Origin: JARFQH01 sp963825595
Lineage (GTDB): Bacteria > Desulfobacterota > Desulfobacteria > Desulfobacterales > SG8-13
Assembly (NCBI GenBank): GCA_963825595.1
Contig: CAWGUE010000005.1
Location: forward strand, 30,616 to 94,615
DNA length: 64,000 bases
Direction: 5' to 3'
Part shown: positions 28,911-38,507 of the stretch, in pieces
How positions within the stretch are numbered: position 1 is the stretch's first letter
Layout of the letters: the number at the start of each line of letters is the position of its first letter
Notes under the pieces: model-generated
What the model was told of the DNA's origin: nothing
Seen by the model: only the letters and a program-made list of their open reading frames with translations
Databases searched by the model: none
Made by a program: the position numbers and the translations under genes

Positions 28911-28984
28911 ATACTTTTGGAAGCCCATAATCAGATTTCCTCCGATTTACCCACCTCCGTTTTGGATCTATAAATATACTAAAG
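28911..28984 (+). promoter_or_regulatory. Shared upstream element, site C
   Basis: Matches site B over about 70 bases (ACTTTTGGA.GCCC, AATCAGATTTCCTCCGATTT, then TATAAATATACTAAA). It ends 37 bases before the PEP-CTERM gene at 29021, so the TATA-rich part could be its -10 region. Confidence 0.5.
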
Positions 28985-29020
28985 CTGTTAATAACCTAAT
29001 ACCTGAAGGGAGGTATAGAT

Positions 29021-29815
29021 ATGAAACGGACCGGCAGAAAAAATCAAATATTCATCGGTATGACGGTACTTTTCTTGACTTTGGGTTTTACAACCAGCGC
29101 ATTAGCAGTTTCGACTTATAATGCCATCACCTCAACGACTCTGACCCTCACAGGGATCAATGGCTCGAATATCGATGCGCTGAATCAAAATCTATTTACG
29201 GAGGCGTTTATATGGACGGATGTAATTTTTCCTGCTGCCCCAACGGCAAACGCTCAAGCCTCTACACTGTTTAACTCAAGTACGCCAGTCGACTTCAGTG
29301 TAGGGCAATTTTTATTTTTAGAAGCAAGTGTTTCCGGAAGTGCCGAACTTGGATTCGATGCAGATTCTCTCTTGGAAACCCAAGGAGAGTGGGCGTGGAC
29401 TAACAACTCTGCTGAGAGCTTTGTGTTAGATTTCACTTTGGATTGGGCTATGACAGCAAATACGTTTTCCGAGAACCCATTATCCCATTTAGCAGTGGCA
29501 GAGACTCTTATATTTGCCGACTATATAGACTCTAATGGTGGGGGAACTCTTTTAGATAATGTTTTCGGACGTTCTGTTAATGGTGATGGCAACTACACTA
29601 ATGCTGGAAGTTCTTTAGATTTTACTGTTTTCATTGGTCCCAATTCATCAGGAGATATACTAATCTCATTTAACGATGCATTTGGTGGAATCTCCACCGG
29701 CGGAGCAGAAAGCCCTCCTCCTCCTGTCAATCCGGTTCCTATACCCGGCTCGGTTCTGCTACTGGGCGCGGGGCTGATGGGACTGGTTGGTATCCGGCGT
29801 GTACGTACAAATTAA
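29021..29815 (+). CDS. PEP-CTERM exported protein
   Basis: A 264-residue protein with an N-terminal signal peptide (IFIGMTVLFLTLGFTTSALA) and a C-terminal PEP-CTERM sorting signal: the VPIPGS motif, a hydrophobic helix (VLLLGAGLMGLVG) and basic end IRRVRTN. The signal is cut by an exosortase at the inner membrane; no exosortase is in this window. The middle is beta-rich, Asn/Ser/Thr-rich and of unknown function. GGGAGG lies before the ATG. Confidence 0.85.
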   Translation: MKRTGRKNQIFIGMTVLFLTLGFTTSALAVSTYNAITSTTLTLTGINGSNIDALNQNLFTEAFIWTDVIFPAAPTANAQASTLFNSSTPVDFSVGQFLFLEASVSGSAELGFDADSLLETQGEWAWTNNSAESFVLDFTLDWAMTANTFSENPLSHLAVAETLIFADYIDSNGGGTLLDNVFGRSVNGDGNYTNAGSSLDFTVFIGPNSSGDILISFNDAFGGISTGGAESPPPPVNPVPIPGSVLLLGAGLMGLVGIRRVRTN

Positions 29816-29873
29816 TGAAGGCGCTTTTCATTCTGGCAGATATTGATAGTGTATTACATTTAAGCGAAAGGGT

Positions 29874-30554
29874 ATGATGCACATGAAGAAAATCTTGTAT
29901 CTAACTCTTATGGTTCTGCTCCTTGCTGTAGGTGGTGCCTCGGCGGCCAAAATCGATTTTACCGATGAAGGACCGGCCCCCGCTTTAGATTTCAGTCAGG
30001 CGCTGGGTTTATCTTCATTTACCATTGATATTAGCGGCGTCGATCTCACATTTACTCCCGGCCCCCCTGACACTGTAAATCCGCCATCTTTATGGTGGGA
30101 CAATATAGATGGTTTTGGCGTACAGTATAGCTATGAGCAGGATGAGATTGAAGGGTCTGAATATTTAAAATTAAGCTTTTCTACCCCGTTTAGTTTAGAC
30201 AGCATATATATAGCCGATCTTTTTAACGAGCACGGCTATAAGGAATATGGTTGGTATCAATTGGATGGAGGGGAGCGGAAAGAAATCTTTGCAGCTTCTG
30301 ATCAAGACCTTGGTGTCCCCGGAGATAATGGTGAGACTGTATTAAATATTGGCGGCATAATAGTTAGAGATATCCTTTTCACGGCGCCGGGTCTCATCGA
30401 TGTGAATGGACAGTTGCAGAACCACGAATATGCGGTTCAGGGCATTTCGGGAAGTCCGGTACCCTTACCACCGACGATATTAATGCTGGGTTCGGGAATT
30501 ATAGGCCTGGTCGGGTTCAGTTTTCGTCGGCGCGCATCCAAAGATAAGAAATAA
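29874..30554 (+). CDS. PEP-CTERM exported protein
   Basis: A 226-residue protein with a signal peptide (KILYLTLMVLLLAVGGASAA) and a C-terminal sorting signal (VPLPPTILMLGSGIIGLVG then FRRRASKDKK). The mature part has an acidic, aromatic-rich domain with no recognised function. It is probably co-transcribed with the preceding PEP-CTERM gene, 58 bases away. ATG at 29883 (MKKIL) is an alternative start. Confidence 0.85.
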   Translation: MMHMKKILYLTLMVLLLAVGGASAAKIDFTDEGPAPALDFSQALGLSSFTIDISGVDLTFTPGPPDTVNPPSLWWDNIDGFGVQYSYEQDEIEGSEYLKLSFSTPFSLDSIYIADLFNEHGYKEYGWYQLDGGERKEIFAASDQDLGVPGDNGETVLNIGGIIVRDILFTAPGLIDVNGQLQNHEYAVQGISGSPVPLPPTILMLGSGIIGLVGFSFRRRASKDKK

Positions 30555-30580
30555 CTGGAAGTCGTTTAATAGTGCCTCTA

Positions 30581-30623
30581 AAAGAACGATTTGACAGGAT
30601 TCGGTCGGTCGGATCGTTTTTTT
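30581..30623 (+). terminator. Rho-independent terminator after the PEP-CTERM pair
   Basis: AAAAGAACGAT pairs with ATCGTTTTTTT across a GGTCGGTCGG-containing loop, and the stem runs into a T7 tract. It lies about 30 bases past the stop codon. Confidence 0.7.
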
Positions 30624-30925
30624 ATCACCGCCTTTACTTTCCATCTATAACCGATAATGTTCTTTAAAACGTGAAAAGCCACTCACTTTCTCACAGTCGG
30701 TGAAAATCGGTCGGATTTCCTGAAATCTACCCTTGTAATTTTCTTTTTGCATCTGACTGAATTAAATGATACTTCCAGCAGCCTTATTCTTCAGTTTTCT
30801 TTTCATAAGGTTAAACGCTGAAAATTTATAAAACCAAAAAGAGGTCTGACCAGAGTGTTAAAAAAAGCAGTGGATATGAGTAAATTCGGAGAAGAATAAT
30901 TCCTAAGAAAGTGAATAAATGGATT

Positions 30926-32383
30926 TCATTCATTAAGAATCAAACTGAAAGTGCTGCCCTCTTTTGGCTTGCTTATTACTTCAATTCTGGCGCCTATTTG
31001 CTCGGTTAAATTGTGGCTTATCGATAGCCCAAGACCGGTACCCTTACCTGGGGATTTGGTTGTAAAAAAAGGATCGAAAATCTTCTTTTTCGTGCCTTCA
31101 TCGATTCCACTTCCGTTATCGCTGACTTCTACTATCAAATGGCGGGGTAATGACTCGCCAAACTTCACCGTGAGTTTCACCCAAGAGTTTTCTTTGTCCA
31201 CGGATTGGGCTGCATTAATCAACAGGTTGACTAACACTTGCTCAACGATTCTTGGGTCTGTTTTGATTGTCGGCAGTTTTTGGGGAACGTCGACCGTAAA
31301 GGATTGAACCAAGCTGTCAATTTTGCTGCGACAAATAGAAACAACTTTTGATATGACCTGACTAAGATCAATATCTTTTAAATCGATTTTCCTTTGGCTC
31401 CATACAAACTCTTTCAGTCTGGTAACAATGAGGTTGATGCGACTGGAGCCATGTTCAATATTACTGACCAATTTAAATATATCCTTTTTAAACTCATTAT
31501 AAGGCATTCCACAAACTTCAATACCAACGTGATCTTTTTGATAATCATCTAGCATGGGAATTATTTCATTTATGTAGTCCTTGAGAATCGGTATATTGAA
31601 GCTGATAAAGTTATTGGGGTTGTTAAGTTCATGGGCAACGCCTGATATGAGAAATCCTAGTGATGCCAATTTTTCGCTCTGCATCAATTGCTGCTCCAAT
31701 ACCTTCTTCTCTGTAATATCATGAATCTGCATCAAATAACCTGAGAGGGAATCAGGTTGATCTTTGGCCAAAGGCGATATAATAAAATCAAGGTTCAGCA
31801 CAGCTGACTTATCAGATTTAAAACACTTTAGATTTTCATCATTTTTAAAATCAAGGGTATCATTAAATCGAACCACCTGACCTTTGCGGATTTTCCTTTC
31901 AATATCATCTGAAATAATGGGTAAATCAAATAACTGTAGGCATTTCATATCATCATCTGATCCAAGACCAAATATATCCAAACAGGATTTGTTGTTTTTC
32001 AATAAATTTCCCTGTGTATCATAAGCCGCGATCCCCAGGGGTGATCCTTCAAATATTTGTTTGAATCTTTCCTGGCTTTTTCTGGCTGTATTTTCTGCCT
32101 TTTTTAGATATTCAATATGCTGAACAAACGGCTGGTATATAAGAAAAAACAGGACCGGAAATAACAATACGACAAGCATGGTAGAATCGAACAGCGCCTC
32201 AGTCCATATGGGAGAGTCGGGCAAATAGGCTAAGATGATCATCACCGTGGTCTCGCCCACAAATACCGCACACATAATCAACAGCAACAGCCGAAATGGT
32301 GAGTTAGAGAAGAAAACGATCATTTTATTGTAAATGGACCTTCGGGGTTTTTGAGTAGGATGAATATTTGTGGTTTTTTTCAT
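30926..32383 (-). CDS. Membrane PAS histidine kinase
   Basis: A 485-residue sensor kinase. Its N-terminus has two membrane helices (LLLLIMCAVFVGETTVMIIL and LVVLLFPVLFFLIY), a PAS domain (RFKQIFEGSPLGIAAYD), a HisKA domain with phospho-His in ASLGFLISGVAHELNNPNNF, and an ATPase domain (NLLINAAQSVD, DNGSGID, GKGTGLGLSIS). Its membrane segment is clearly related to that of the kinase at 13471, although the catalytic parts belong to different kinase classes. No response regulator is adjacent. A terminator and likely group II intron fragment lie just upstream. Confidence 0.9.
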   Translation of the reverse strand: MKKTTNIHPTQKPRRSIYNKMIVFFSNSPFRLLLLIMCAVFVGETTVMIILAYLPDSPIWTEALFDSTMLVVLLFPVLFFLIYQPFVQHIEYLKKAENTARKSQERFKQIFEGSPLGIAAYDTQGNLLKNNKSCLDIFGLGSDDDMKCLQLFDLPIISDDIERKIRKGQVVRFNDTLDFKNDENLKCFKSDKSAVLNLDFIISPLAKDQPDSLSGYLMQIHDITEKKVLEQQLMQSEKLASLGFLISGVAHELNNPNNFISFNIPILKDYINEIIPMLDDYQKDHVGIEVCGMPYNEFKKDIFKLVSNIEHGSSRINLIVTRLKEFVWSQRKIDLKDIDLSQVISKVVSICRSKIDSLVQSFTVDVPQKLPTIKTDPRIVEQVLVNLLINAAQSVDKENSWVKLTVKFGESLPRHLIVEVSDNGSGIDEGTKKKIFDPFFTTKSPGKGTGLGLSISHNLTEQIGARIEVISKPKEGSTFSLILNE

Positions 32384-32399
32384 CTTAATTTTGAATTCC

Positions 32400-32535
32400 T
32401 TGCATCCGTTTAAACTATCGCGACCGCGTCACCACGGCACCTCGCGATACCGCAGTTGCCGTTCAGCTAACACTTCCCCCTGACGGGTGTGTAAAGGACT
32501 TGCACCTCCAAGTAGGTGCGCCCTGCCGGGCACAC
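32400..32535 (-). ncRNA. Probable group II intron 5' fragment
   Basis: Read on the minus strand it starts GTGTGCCCGGCAGGGCGCAC and continues GGAGGTGCAAGTCC, which resembles the 5' end (GUGYG) and domain I of bacterial group II introns. It begins directly after a terminator hairpin with a T-rich tail, the insertion site preferred by class C introns. Only about 135 bases remain; the maturase gene and 3' domains are absent. Confidence 0.5.
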
Positions 32536-32536
32536 A

Positions 32537-32573
32537 AAAATAAGCGACCTGTTGGTTCCCAACAGGTCGCTTT
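32537..32573 (-). terminator. Rho-independent terminator (minus strand)
   Basis: GCGACCTGTTGG and CCAACAGGTCGC form a perfect 12-bp stem with a 3-base loop. On the minus strand it is followed by TTATTTTT and preceded by A's. The gene it served is no longer beside it; the IS1380 element lies upstream. Confidence 0.8.
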
Positions 32574-32684
32574 GCCAGAATCAAAGAAGATTAAATTGTT
32601 TTACTAAGTCAAACATGTTTGACCTGATTTAAAATAACTTCTTTTATACTACTTGTCAACGGGTAAATAGATTAAATGTTAATA

Positions 32685-34318
32685 CCTCGATCTTGCATCA
32701 GATAGTTCTTGAAAAATAAAAAACCATCTGGGAACACTGTCATAGCAACGGTTTTGCCGAACCTGAACCGCTAAGACAGGAGGTACCCAGATGGTAAAAG
32801 TACGAAAAAAAGTTAGCAGGAAAAACCGCGGCCGTAAAGGGTTTTGTGAGAAGCGGCCGAGGCCCAGAAAAATCAACGCTTCTACGGCTTACGAGACCTG
32901 CAGCGAACAGTTGAGTCCATTTGGCGGGCTTTTGGCGCTGATCAAATTTATCGATCTGGTCGATTTTCAAGAAATTTTTCACTTTGCTTATCGTCCTCCA
33001 TCCCGTGACCCCAAGCTGGGACACTATCTGATGATGATGGGTATTTTGATGCTACTGTTTATCGGGTTTAATCGCATCTGGCACTTTGTCTACGTCCGAC
33101 TTGATGCTATGCTTTGCGGCTTTTTCCGACTCAATCGGCTGCCGGCGGCCAGCACCTTCTGGCGTTACGTGGACAGCCTGGGGATCAATCAGGCCAGATC
33201 CCTGGTCAAGGTGATGAGCATCCTGCGCGAGAGGGTCTGGCAGCTGTGCGGTCTGAGATATGCCCGGATCCGGGTCAACATCGACACCACGGTAAAAACC
33301 GTCTACGGACAGGCTCAAGGTGCTCGCAAGGGCCACAATCCAAAGCATCGCGGCAAACCGGGACTGCGGCCGCTGTTGGCGTTTGTCGAGGAAACCCATG
33401 AATATCTTCTCGGTAAACTGCGCCGGGGCACCACCGTGTCGGCCGAAGAGACCGCGGGGTTTATCGCCGATATTAAAAACCATCTTCCCGGCTGCGTGCA
33501 GGAGGTGCTGATCCGTGCCGATGGAGAGTTCTTGTGCTGGCAAAGCGTGCAAGCCGCTATGACCGCCGGCTTTGACTTTATTATCGGCAACCGGGGTTGC
33601 ACACCGGTATTTGATGCCGACGAATGGTACCAGCCCTGGAGACGCAAGTTGCTTGAATATAACAGCTGCATCTATCAACCCGGCGGTTGGGATCGGCCGT
33701 GTCGCTTCGTGGCCATGCGCATTGCCAAAGAACAAAAGCGTACTTCGAATCAACCCGAACAGTGCCTGTTGTTTGAAGACGACAAATACACCTACAGGAT
33801 CTTCTGCACTAGTCTGGCCGGCCCGGCCCATCAGGTGATTGCCGAATACGACAAGCGCGCCGATGTCGAGAACCTGGTCGGTGAAGCCAAGCGCGAAGGT
33901 CTGAATATGCTCCCCTCGGCCAAGTTCAAAAATAACGCGGCTTTCTTCCAGATCGTGATGCTGGCCTACAACATCTGGCGCTATATGAAAATGATGGCCG
34001 AAAAAAGCGCCGGGTCCCACCGCCAAACCGGTGGGGGCATGCTAAAGGGCATGATGACCCACACGGTTCGCATCGCGCGTTTGAAACTGCTCTTTATTGC
34101 TGCCAAGGTTGTCAGCGCCGGCAACCGCGATAAGGTCAAATACTCAATCCATGATGCCCGAACACCGGCGATGCTTTACTTGTTGCGCTTTATAGACAAT
34201 GCGCGCTGCCGTCCGAAACCGTGGTGTGAGGCAAAAGTCTGGAGCCCTCGTTTTGCCGTCCAATAAAAGGCAAGAAATTTCTTGCACGAAAATATTTACA
34301 CGAATTATCAGGATGTTA
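32685..34318 (+). mobile_element. IS1380-family insertion sequence
   Basis: The transposase gene is bracketed by weakly matching inverted ends: CATCAGATAGTTCTTG on the left and, inverted, CATCCTGATAATTCGTG on the right (about 34302-34318). The exact ends and target duplication could not be fixed by eye. Confidence 0.55.
32791..34266 (+). CDS. IS1380-family transposase
   Basis: A 491-residue DDE transposase of full family length. Catalytic segments include INIDTTVKTVYGQ-like RVNIDTTVKTVYG, the second Asp in VLIRADGEFLCW and the C-terminal YDKRADVENLVGEAKREG region with the YREK-like Glu. ATG follows GGAGGTACCCAG. No breaks were seen, so it may be active. Confidence 0.92.
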   Translation: MVKVRKKVSRKNRGRKGFCEKRPRPRKINASTAYETCSEQLSPFGGLLALIKFIDLVDFQEIFHFAYRPPSRDPKLGHYLMMMGILMLLFIGFNRIWHFVYVRLDAMLCGFFRLNRLPAASTFWRYVDSLGINQARSLVKVMSILRERVWQLCGLRYARIRVNIDTTVKTVYGQAQGARKGHNPKHRGKPGLRPLLAFVEETHEYLLGKLRRGTTVSAEETAGFIADIKNHLPGCVQEVLIRADGEFLCWQSVQAAMTAGFDFIIGNRGCTPVFDADEWYQPWRRKLLEYNSCIYQPGGWDRPCRFVAMRIAKEQKRTSNQPEQCLLFEDDKYTYRIFCTSLAGPAHQVIAEYDKRADVENLVGEAKREGLNMLPSAKFKNNAAFFQIVMLAYNIWRYMKMMAEKSAGSHRQTGGGMLKGMMTHTVRIARLKLLFIAAKVVSAGNRDKVKYSIHDARTPAMLYLLRFIDNARCRPKPWCEAKVWSPRFAVQ

Positions 34319-35065
34319 AAACCGAGCGAAAACCGTTTAGAGCTCATCAAAAATAAACGAAAATGAAAATATCCAGTTCCGATTTGACTCGAAAATGACT
34401 TCCGGTTCATAAAAATTTTAGAACCCGTTGGTCATCGAACCGGAATTGTGTGCAAAATTCAGGTAATAATAAAAGAAAAGCAAAAGGATCAATATTCTTT
34501 CACTGTATCATTCAATTGAGACTTCCAACCTATCAGGATACCTTTTTCCTAATCTACAAAAATAGCTATCAGATCGGTATTGATGACACACATGGAAGAG
34601 GACAGGTTATCTTCCTTGGAAAATTTCTTCTTCTAATACAACATTTCTATAGTGGGTCCAGCAGTTGGAGCCATACTAGCAGCCTTCGACTGGAGAAAAT
34701 GAAGACAAGCACCAATGGTTCAAACATTCTGATAGAACCTTTGGGCTAAGAGTTTCCTATACCAGATGGACTGAAGTATAGCCAAGTCCAAATAATCAGA
34801 CAGCATGATTCCGTCTTTTAAAAAAACGAAATGTGGGCGGAATTCTTCGCAGGAGGTCCCGGCTCAATGTTCATAGCTTATTCGGATTCCGTTTTCCACA
34901 CCCACTGTTTTTCTTTATTGAATAAAGAGTTACTCTATTCATCACCTATTATAAGTAAACTTAACCGAGAAATAAACATTGACGATTATTTAAGTTTGGT
35001 TAATTACTCCTGAAACAGCTATTATCATCCACTATAGGCGATCCGGACAATCCGTTCTTCCGTAA
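34319..35065. other. Intergenic region after the IS1380 element
   Basis: About 750 AT-rich bases between the element and the 35066 gene. A 99-codon frame at 34450-34749 and a 60-codon frame at 34831 resemble no family I know. No repeat or RNA gene was recognised. Confidence 0.5.
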
Positions 35066-36445
35066 TCACCGGCAAAATTCAGCTAGATCATCGCCATCGA
35101 TATCGCCGTCGAAATCAAACTCCCCGGCACAAACACTGGCAGCTGTATCGACGACTTTGACAATAGCCGAGTCTGACCCTTCGGCATCCGAAGTCACCGT
35201 TACTTCAGCGGGTGGGACCGCAACCGATACCGACAGGTTGCCGTTGGCGTCGAGGGTATTGGGAGGCGCGAGTCCTTCGACAGTCAGCGTCGGCGGAGAA
35301 AATCGATCAGAAGAAAATGCCGTAATTTCCAGTAAACCTGTCACTGTGCTGAATAATTCCGAAGTTATTTTAACTCTGTCGTTCAAAGACTTGGAGACAG
35401 CCGTGGGTGCGGTGTCATTTAGGTTAGTCAGGGTAATTGTGCCACCGCCAAAATCGGAGCTGTCAAAGTTAACATGGGCAAAGTAATTTCCGGTTGCACC
35501 CTCCTCGGTCATTAAGGCGGGACTCACACCAATACCTGATAGTTGGATACTTTGTCCTGAATGTGACGAAGCAAAAACGGTTGCCTTACCTTCACCCACA
35601 TCGTTTCGGCCGTAAGTCGCTCTGTCAATCGAGGCGCCGAAATTTGTGGCAATTTTCCCAGCGACGTTAAAAAGCGGGGTTTCAGCACAATTCGTCGTAC
35701 TTCCATTAGTACATGCCAAACCTATGAGAGATCCATTTCCCACCCCGGGGCCTTGAACTCGGAAAAAATTGGTGCCAAAGGGGCTGCCGGTTACCGAATG
35801 CGCGATAGCCGGATCTCCGATATAGCCTGCAGGAGTTGGTTCTGCAGAACCGTCCCAGACCAAAAAAGGCCCAATGCGGCTGCTCAATGCACCAGTAAAA
35901 CCAGGTCCGATACCGATATCTTCGGTGGAGTTAACGGCACGAACCCCGCCCTCATCTGCCGGCACCTCAAAAACGTCAACGCCATAGGGGTGAGTTACCG
36001 TGTAAGTTCCCCCAGCATTTCGGGTATCAATGCGGATACGGATACGGCCGAAACTAATCTGGTCGCCGTCGACAACGACTTCATTAAGAAATGCCCCTTC
36101 CAATGCGAGGACCAGTTCTGCATCTCTATCATTGGCCATCCTCATTCTGGCTCCAGCGTTGAACCAGAAGCCCTCGCCTGTGAAGTTATCCGGAAATGTG
36201 ATGGGGTTACCAGGATTTGGAAGCTCCAGTAAACAGAGACCATTTTGGTCTAGACAAAGTTCTAGTATTAACCCGTTGCTATCTTGATACCAAAGCGGAT
36301 ATCCATTCTCGATGGGATGAGTTCCGCCACCTGCTGGAACGGGAACAACAGGGCCAACTTTATCTAACTGAGCCATTGCTCCCTGAGAGAAGGTAAAAAC
36401 AATTAACATGATTGTTATAGTTAATCCACGAGATGTCTTATTCAT
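35066..36445 (-). CDS. Exported protein of unknown function with a C-terminal calcium-type loop
   Basis: A 459-residue protein with a signal peptide (LTITIMLIVFTFSQGAMAQ). The body is beta-rich, with Gly/Thr/Asp composition of extracellular proteins and repeated FGGGTITL-type strands; I do not recognise the family. It ends in AGEFDFDGDIDGDDLAEFCR, where DFDGDIDGDDLAEF resembles a dockerin or EF-hand-like calcium loop. A good ribosome site (AAGGAGG) precedes the ATG. It follows the DUF5666-type gene on the same strand and is probably in its operon. Confidence 0.75.
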   Translation of the reverse strand: MNKTSRGLTITIMLIVFTFSQGAMAQLDKVGPVVPVPAGGGTHPIENGYPLWYQDSNGLILELCLDQNGLCLLELPNPGNPITFPDNFTGEGFWFNAGARMRMANDRDAELVLALEGAFLNEVVVDGDQISFGRIRIRIDTRNAGGTYTVTHPYGVDVFEVPADEGGVRAVNSTEDIGIGPGFTGALSSRIGPFLVWDGSAEPTPAGYIGDPAIAHSVTGSPFGTNFFRVQGPGVGNGSLIGLACTNGSTTNCAETPLFNVAGKIATNFGASIDRATYGRNDVGEGKATVFASSHSGQSIQLSGIGVSPALMTEEGATGNYFAHVNFDSSDFGGGTITLTNLNDTAPTAVSKSLNDRVKITSELFSTVTGLLEITAFSSDRFSPPTLTVEGLAPPNTLDANGNLSVSVAVPPAEVTVTSDAEGSDSAIVKVVDTAASVCAGEFDFDGDIDGDDLAEFCR

Positions 36446-36573
36446 TGAAACCTCCTTTTCAAAGGCACCATTCTAATATTGCTCTTATTTTCTGTGAACT
36501 GGCGCCTATGGCGAGTTGATCTGTTTTCAAAGCAATATTTTTGCGGGCAAATTTGACCCGTACTGAGCGTTCT

Positions 36574-38068
36574 TTAATCTCCGAATTCGATCTCGTTCCA
36601 GTTGCCGCTGGGAAGATCGAGTCGGGCCTTAACCAGATCGCCAACATTCAGCTGGTTGAAAAATGCCGCTTCTCCTATGATCACATCGTTATCTTTGAAG
36701 TCGTCATTCTGAATGGTCGTTGTGTCCACAACCACTCCGACGATGGTCACCGAGGTATTCGCAACGAAACTGTCCACAGGTCCTCGGATGATGGTCCTGT
36801 CATCGGAGGTCGTGCTTTTCAGTTCGACCCGGGCGGCGATCACTGTTGTACTGGTCGGATTGAAACGACGACCACGTATTCTCAGGTTGTCGCCCGAGTT
36901 TATCCCGCCCAGGTTGGCTACACCGTCGAATTGAGTGAAATCATCCACTTGCACCGTGATTCCCGGAAGTCCTTCGAGCGTCAGGCTGCGGCTCGGCATT
37001 GACTGTATCCGCGTTCGCCTCGAACCTGACACTGTCTTTAAATTCGACTTTGACGGCCTGCAGAACCCCGCCGGAGATCGGGCCTTCCGCCTCCACCTTG
37101 GTACCGTTGGACAGGTCCGCTTCGGTACCGTTGAAAAAGGCCGCCGCGGCATAGTTCACCTGTTGGCCGTTTATGGTGAAGGTTTTGGCACCGGTATTGA
37201 GGTTGGCGATAAATCCTTCCACTTCTGCCTTGCCGACATTGTCAACGCCGAGACCGGTCGGTTTGATTTCAACATCGGTCGCGTTCAGGGTGGCGCCGGC
37301 CAGACTGTCGCCCTTCACCTCTACATTGACGCCATTGGCCAGGGTGCCGTTGCGCGGCACGACACCCGTGTAGTCGATCGTCAGCCCATTGATCTGGAAG
37401 GTGCTCAGCGCAATGTTCAGATTGGAGACAACGCCCTTTATCTCAAACAGTTCTCCCGGCACCGGGGCAAGCGATTTCCTCTCGATGAAAGACGCCCGGA
37501 TCGAACCGTCGGCGTTGACGAAACCGCTGACCTCCACCACGTTATTGACGTTGCCCGGTCCGACATCGTTGAAACTGTCAAAACCCGGATCGCTGTTGTC
37601 AAATTGGGTGACGCCGTTTTCAACGATCACGCTTTGAGCCATAACGGTCAAGGTTTTCACAAACCCCGGGGTGGTTTCCACAACCGCACTGATCGGCCCT
37701 TCGAGATTGTCTTCAAATCGGATACTGAAAGCCGATCCGGTCGTGCCGTTGCTATCGAAGGAGCTGTCCATGGCAACCAGCATCCCTTTTTTCAAACCGC
37801 AGTCGTCCGACAGGGAGGGGCTGCATTGAAACGGGGCCTGATCTTCAAACTCGATTTCGCTGCCGCTGGTTTCAAACTCGATCCCGTTGACGATAATGCT
37901 GCCAAAACCCTCGATCTCACCGGCAGACACGCCCGTCTCAACCGCACCGCCCGGCAAACCGCCGGTGCCGCCCCCACTGCTGCCACCACCGCCGCCGCCT
38001 CCGCATGAGACTACTGTAAGGAGCATCAAAAAAGTCAATAATGTATGTATATGAAATCGCTGTTTCAT
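36574..38068 (-). pseudogene. DUF5666-type lipoprotein with a frameshift
   Basis: The first 375 codons (38068 to 36941) encode a lipoprotein: signal peptide, lipobox LTVVSC and a Gly linker, then repeated domains of about 70 residues with GEIEGFGSIIVNGIEFET and VSGFVNADGSIRASFIE cores (DUF5666-like). Near 36990-37010 a one-base shift moves the homologous reading to another frame, which continues LTLEGLPGITVQVDDFTQF to a stop at 36574. So a protein near 498 residues was probably intended. GGAGGAATGCA precedes the ATG. Its upstream block matches that of the gene at 10493. Real mutation and assembly error cannot be told apart here. Confidence 0.75.
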
Positions 38069-38162
38069 TGCATTCCTCCAAATCTTTAGATCGTGATTAT
38101 TATTTTGCTATGATGAATGAACATCTTTTCTTCATGACCTCTGAATAAGTAAATGAGAAATA

Positions 38163-38218
38163 CATCGTAATACTTTTGAAATTCTCTATTGCTTTTGGAT
38201 TTGGTAATACAAACGCAG
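38163..38218 (-). promoter_or_regulatory. Conserved upstream block, candidate ECF-sigma target promoter (copy 2)
   Basis: Read on the minus strand it has the same two blocks and the same 56-bp span as 10524-10579, upstream of the DUF5666-type gene. The shared part ends shortly downstream, so the genes are unrelated but the control DNA is common. Confidence 0.45.
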
Positions 38219-38507
38219 GAAGGGGGGATTTAGATTTATATTTTTAAAAAAATATCGATATCCCGATAACGATCTCCACTGAGATGGAAATATAATGTCA
38301 GTTCTATAAATCTCAGACCATTTCTCTTTCGTCTTGTTACTGTTGTGTTATCGAAATAAACGAAGGTGGGACTGACAACAGGAGAATTTGACAGGCATGA
38401 CGATTCGGAGTTGAAACACTTTCTCGGTTTCAGTATAGGCATTTGCTAGGAAAGTAGCATCGCCATTTTAGTCCAATTGAAGAAGGAGGATAGGATGAAA
38501 ACAGGCG

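Noticed and set aside
30690..30732. Inverted CCGATTTTC stretch resembling the shared element
   Set aside because: It faces no gene start and matches only about 12 bases, too little to call a fourth site.
33052..34026. Open frame of 324 codons opposite the IS1380-family transposase
   Set aside because: The transposase has full family motifs and the antisense frame matches nothing known.
36935..38008. Open frame of 357 codons on the plus strand opposite the DUF5666-type lipoprotein gene
   Set aside because: It lies wholly opposite a gene with a signal peptide, lipobox and repeated domain pattern, and has no recognisable family of its own.
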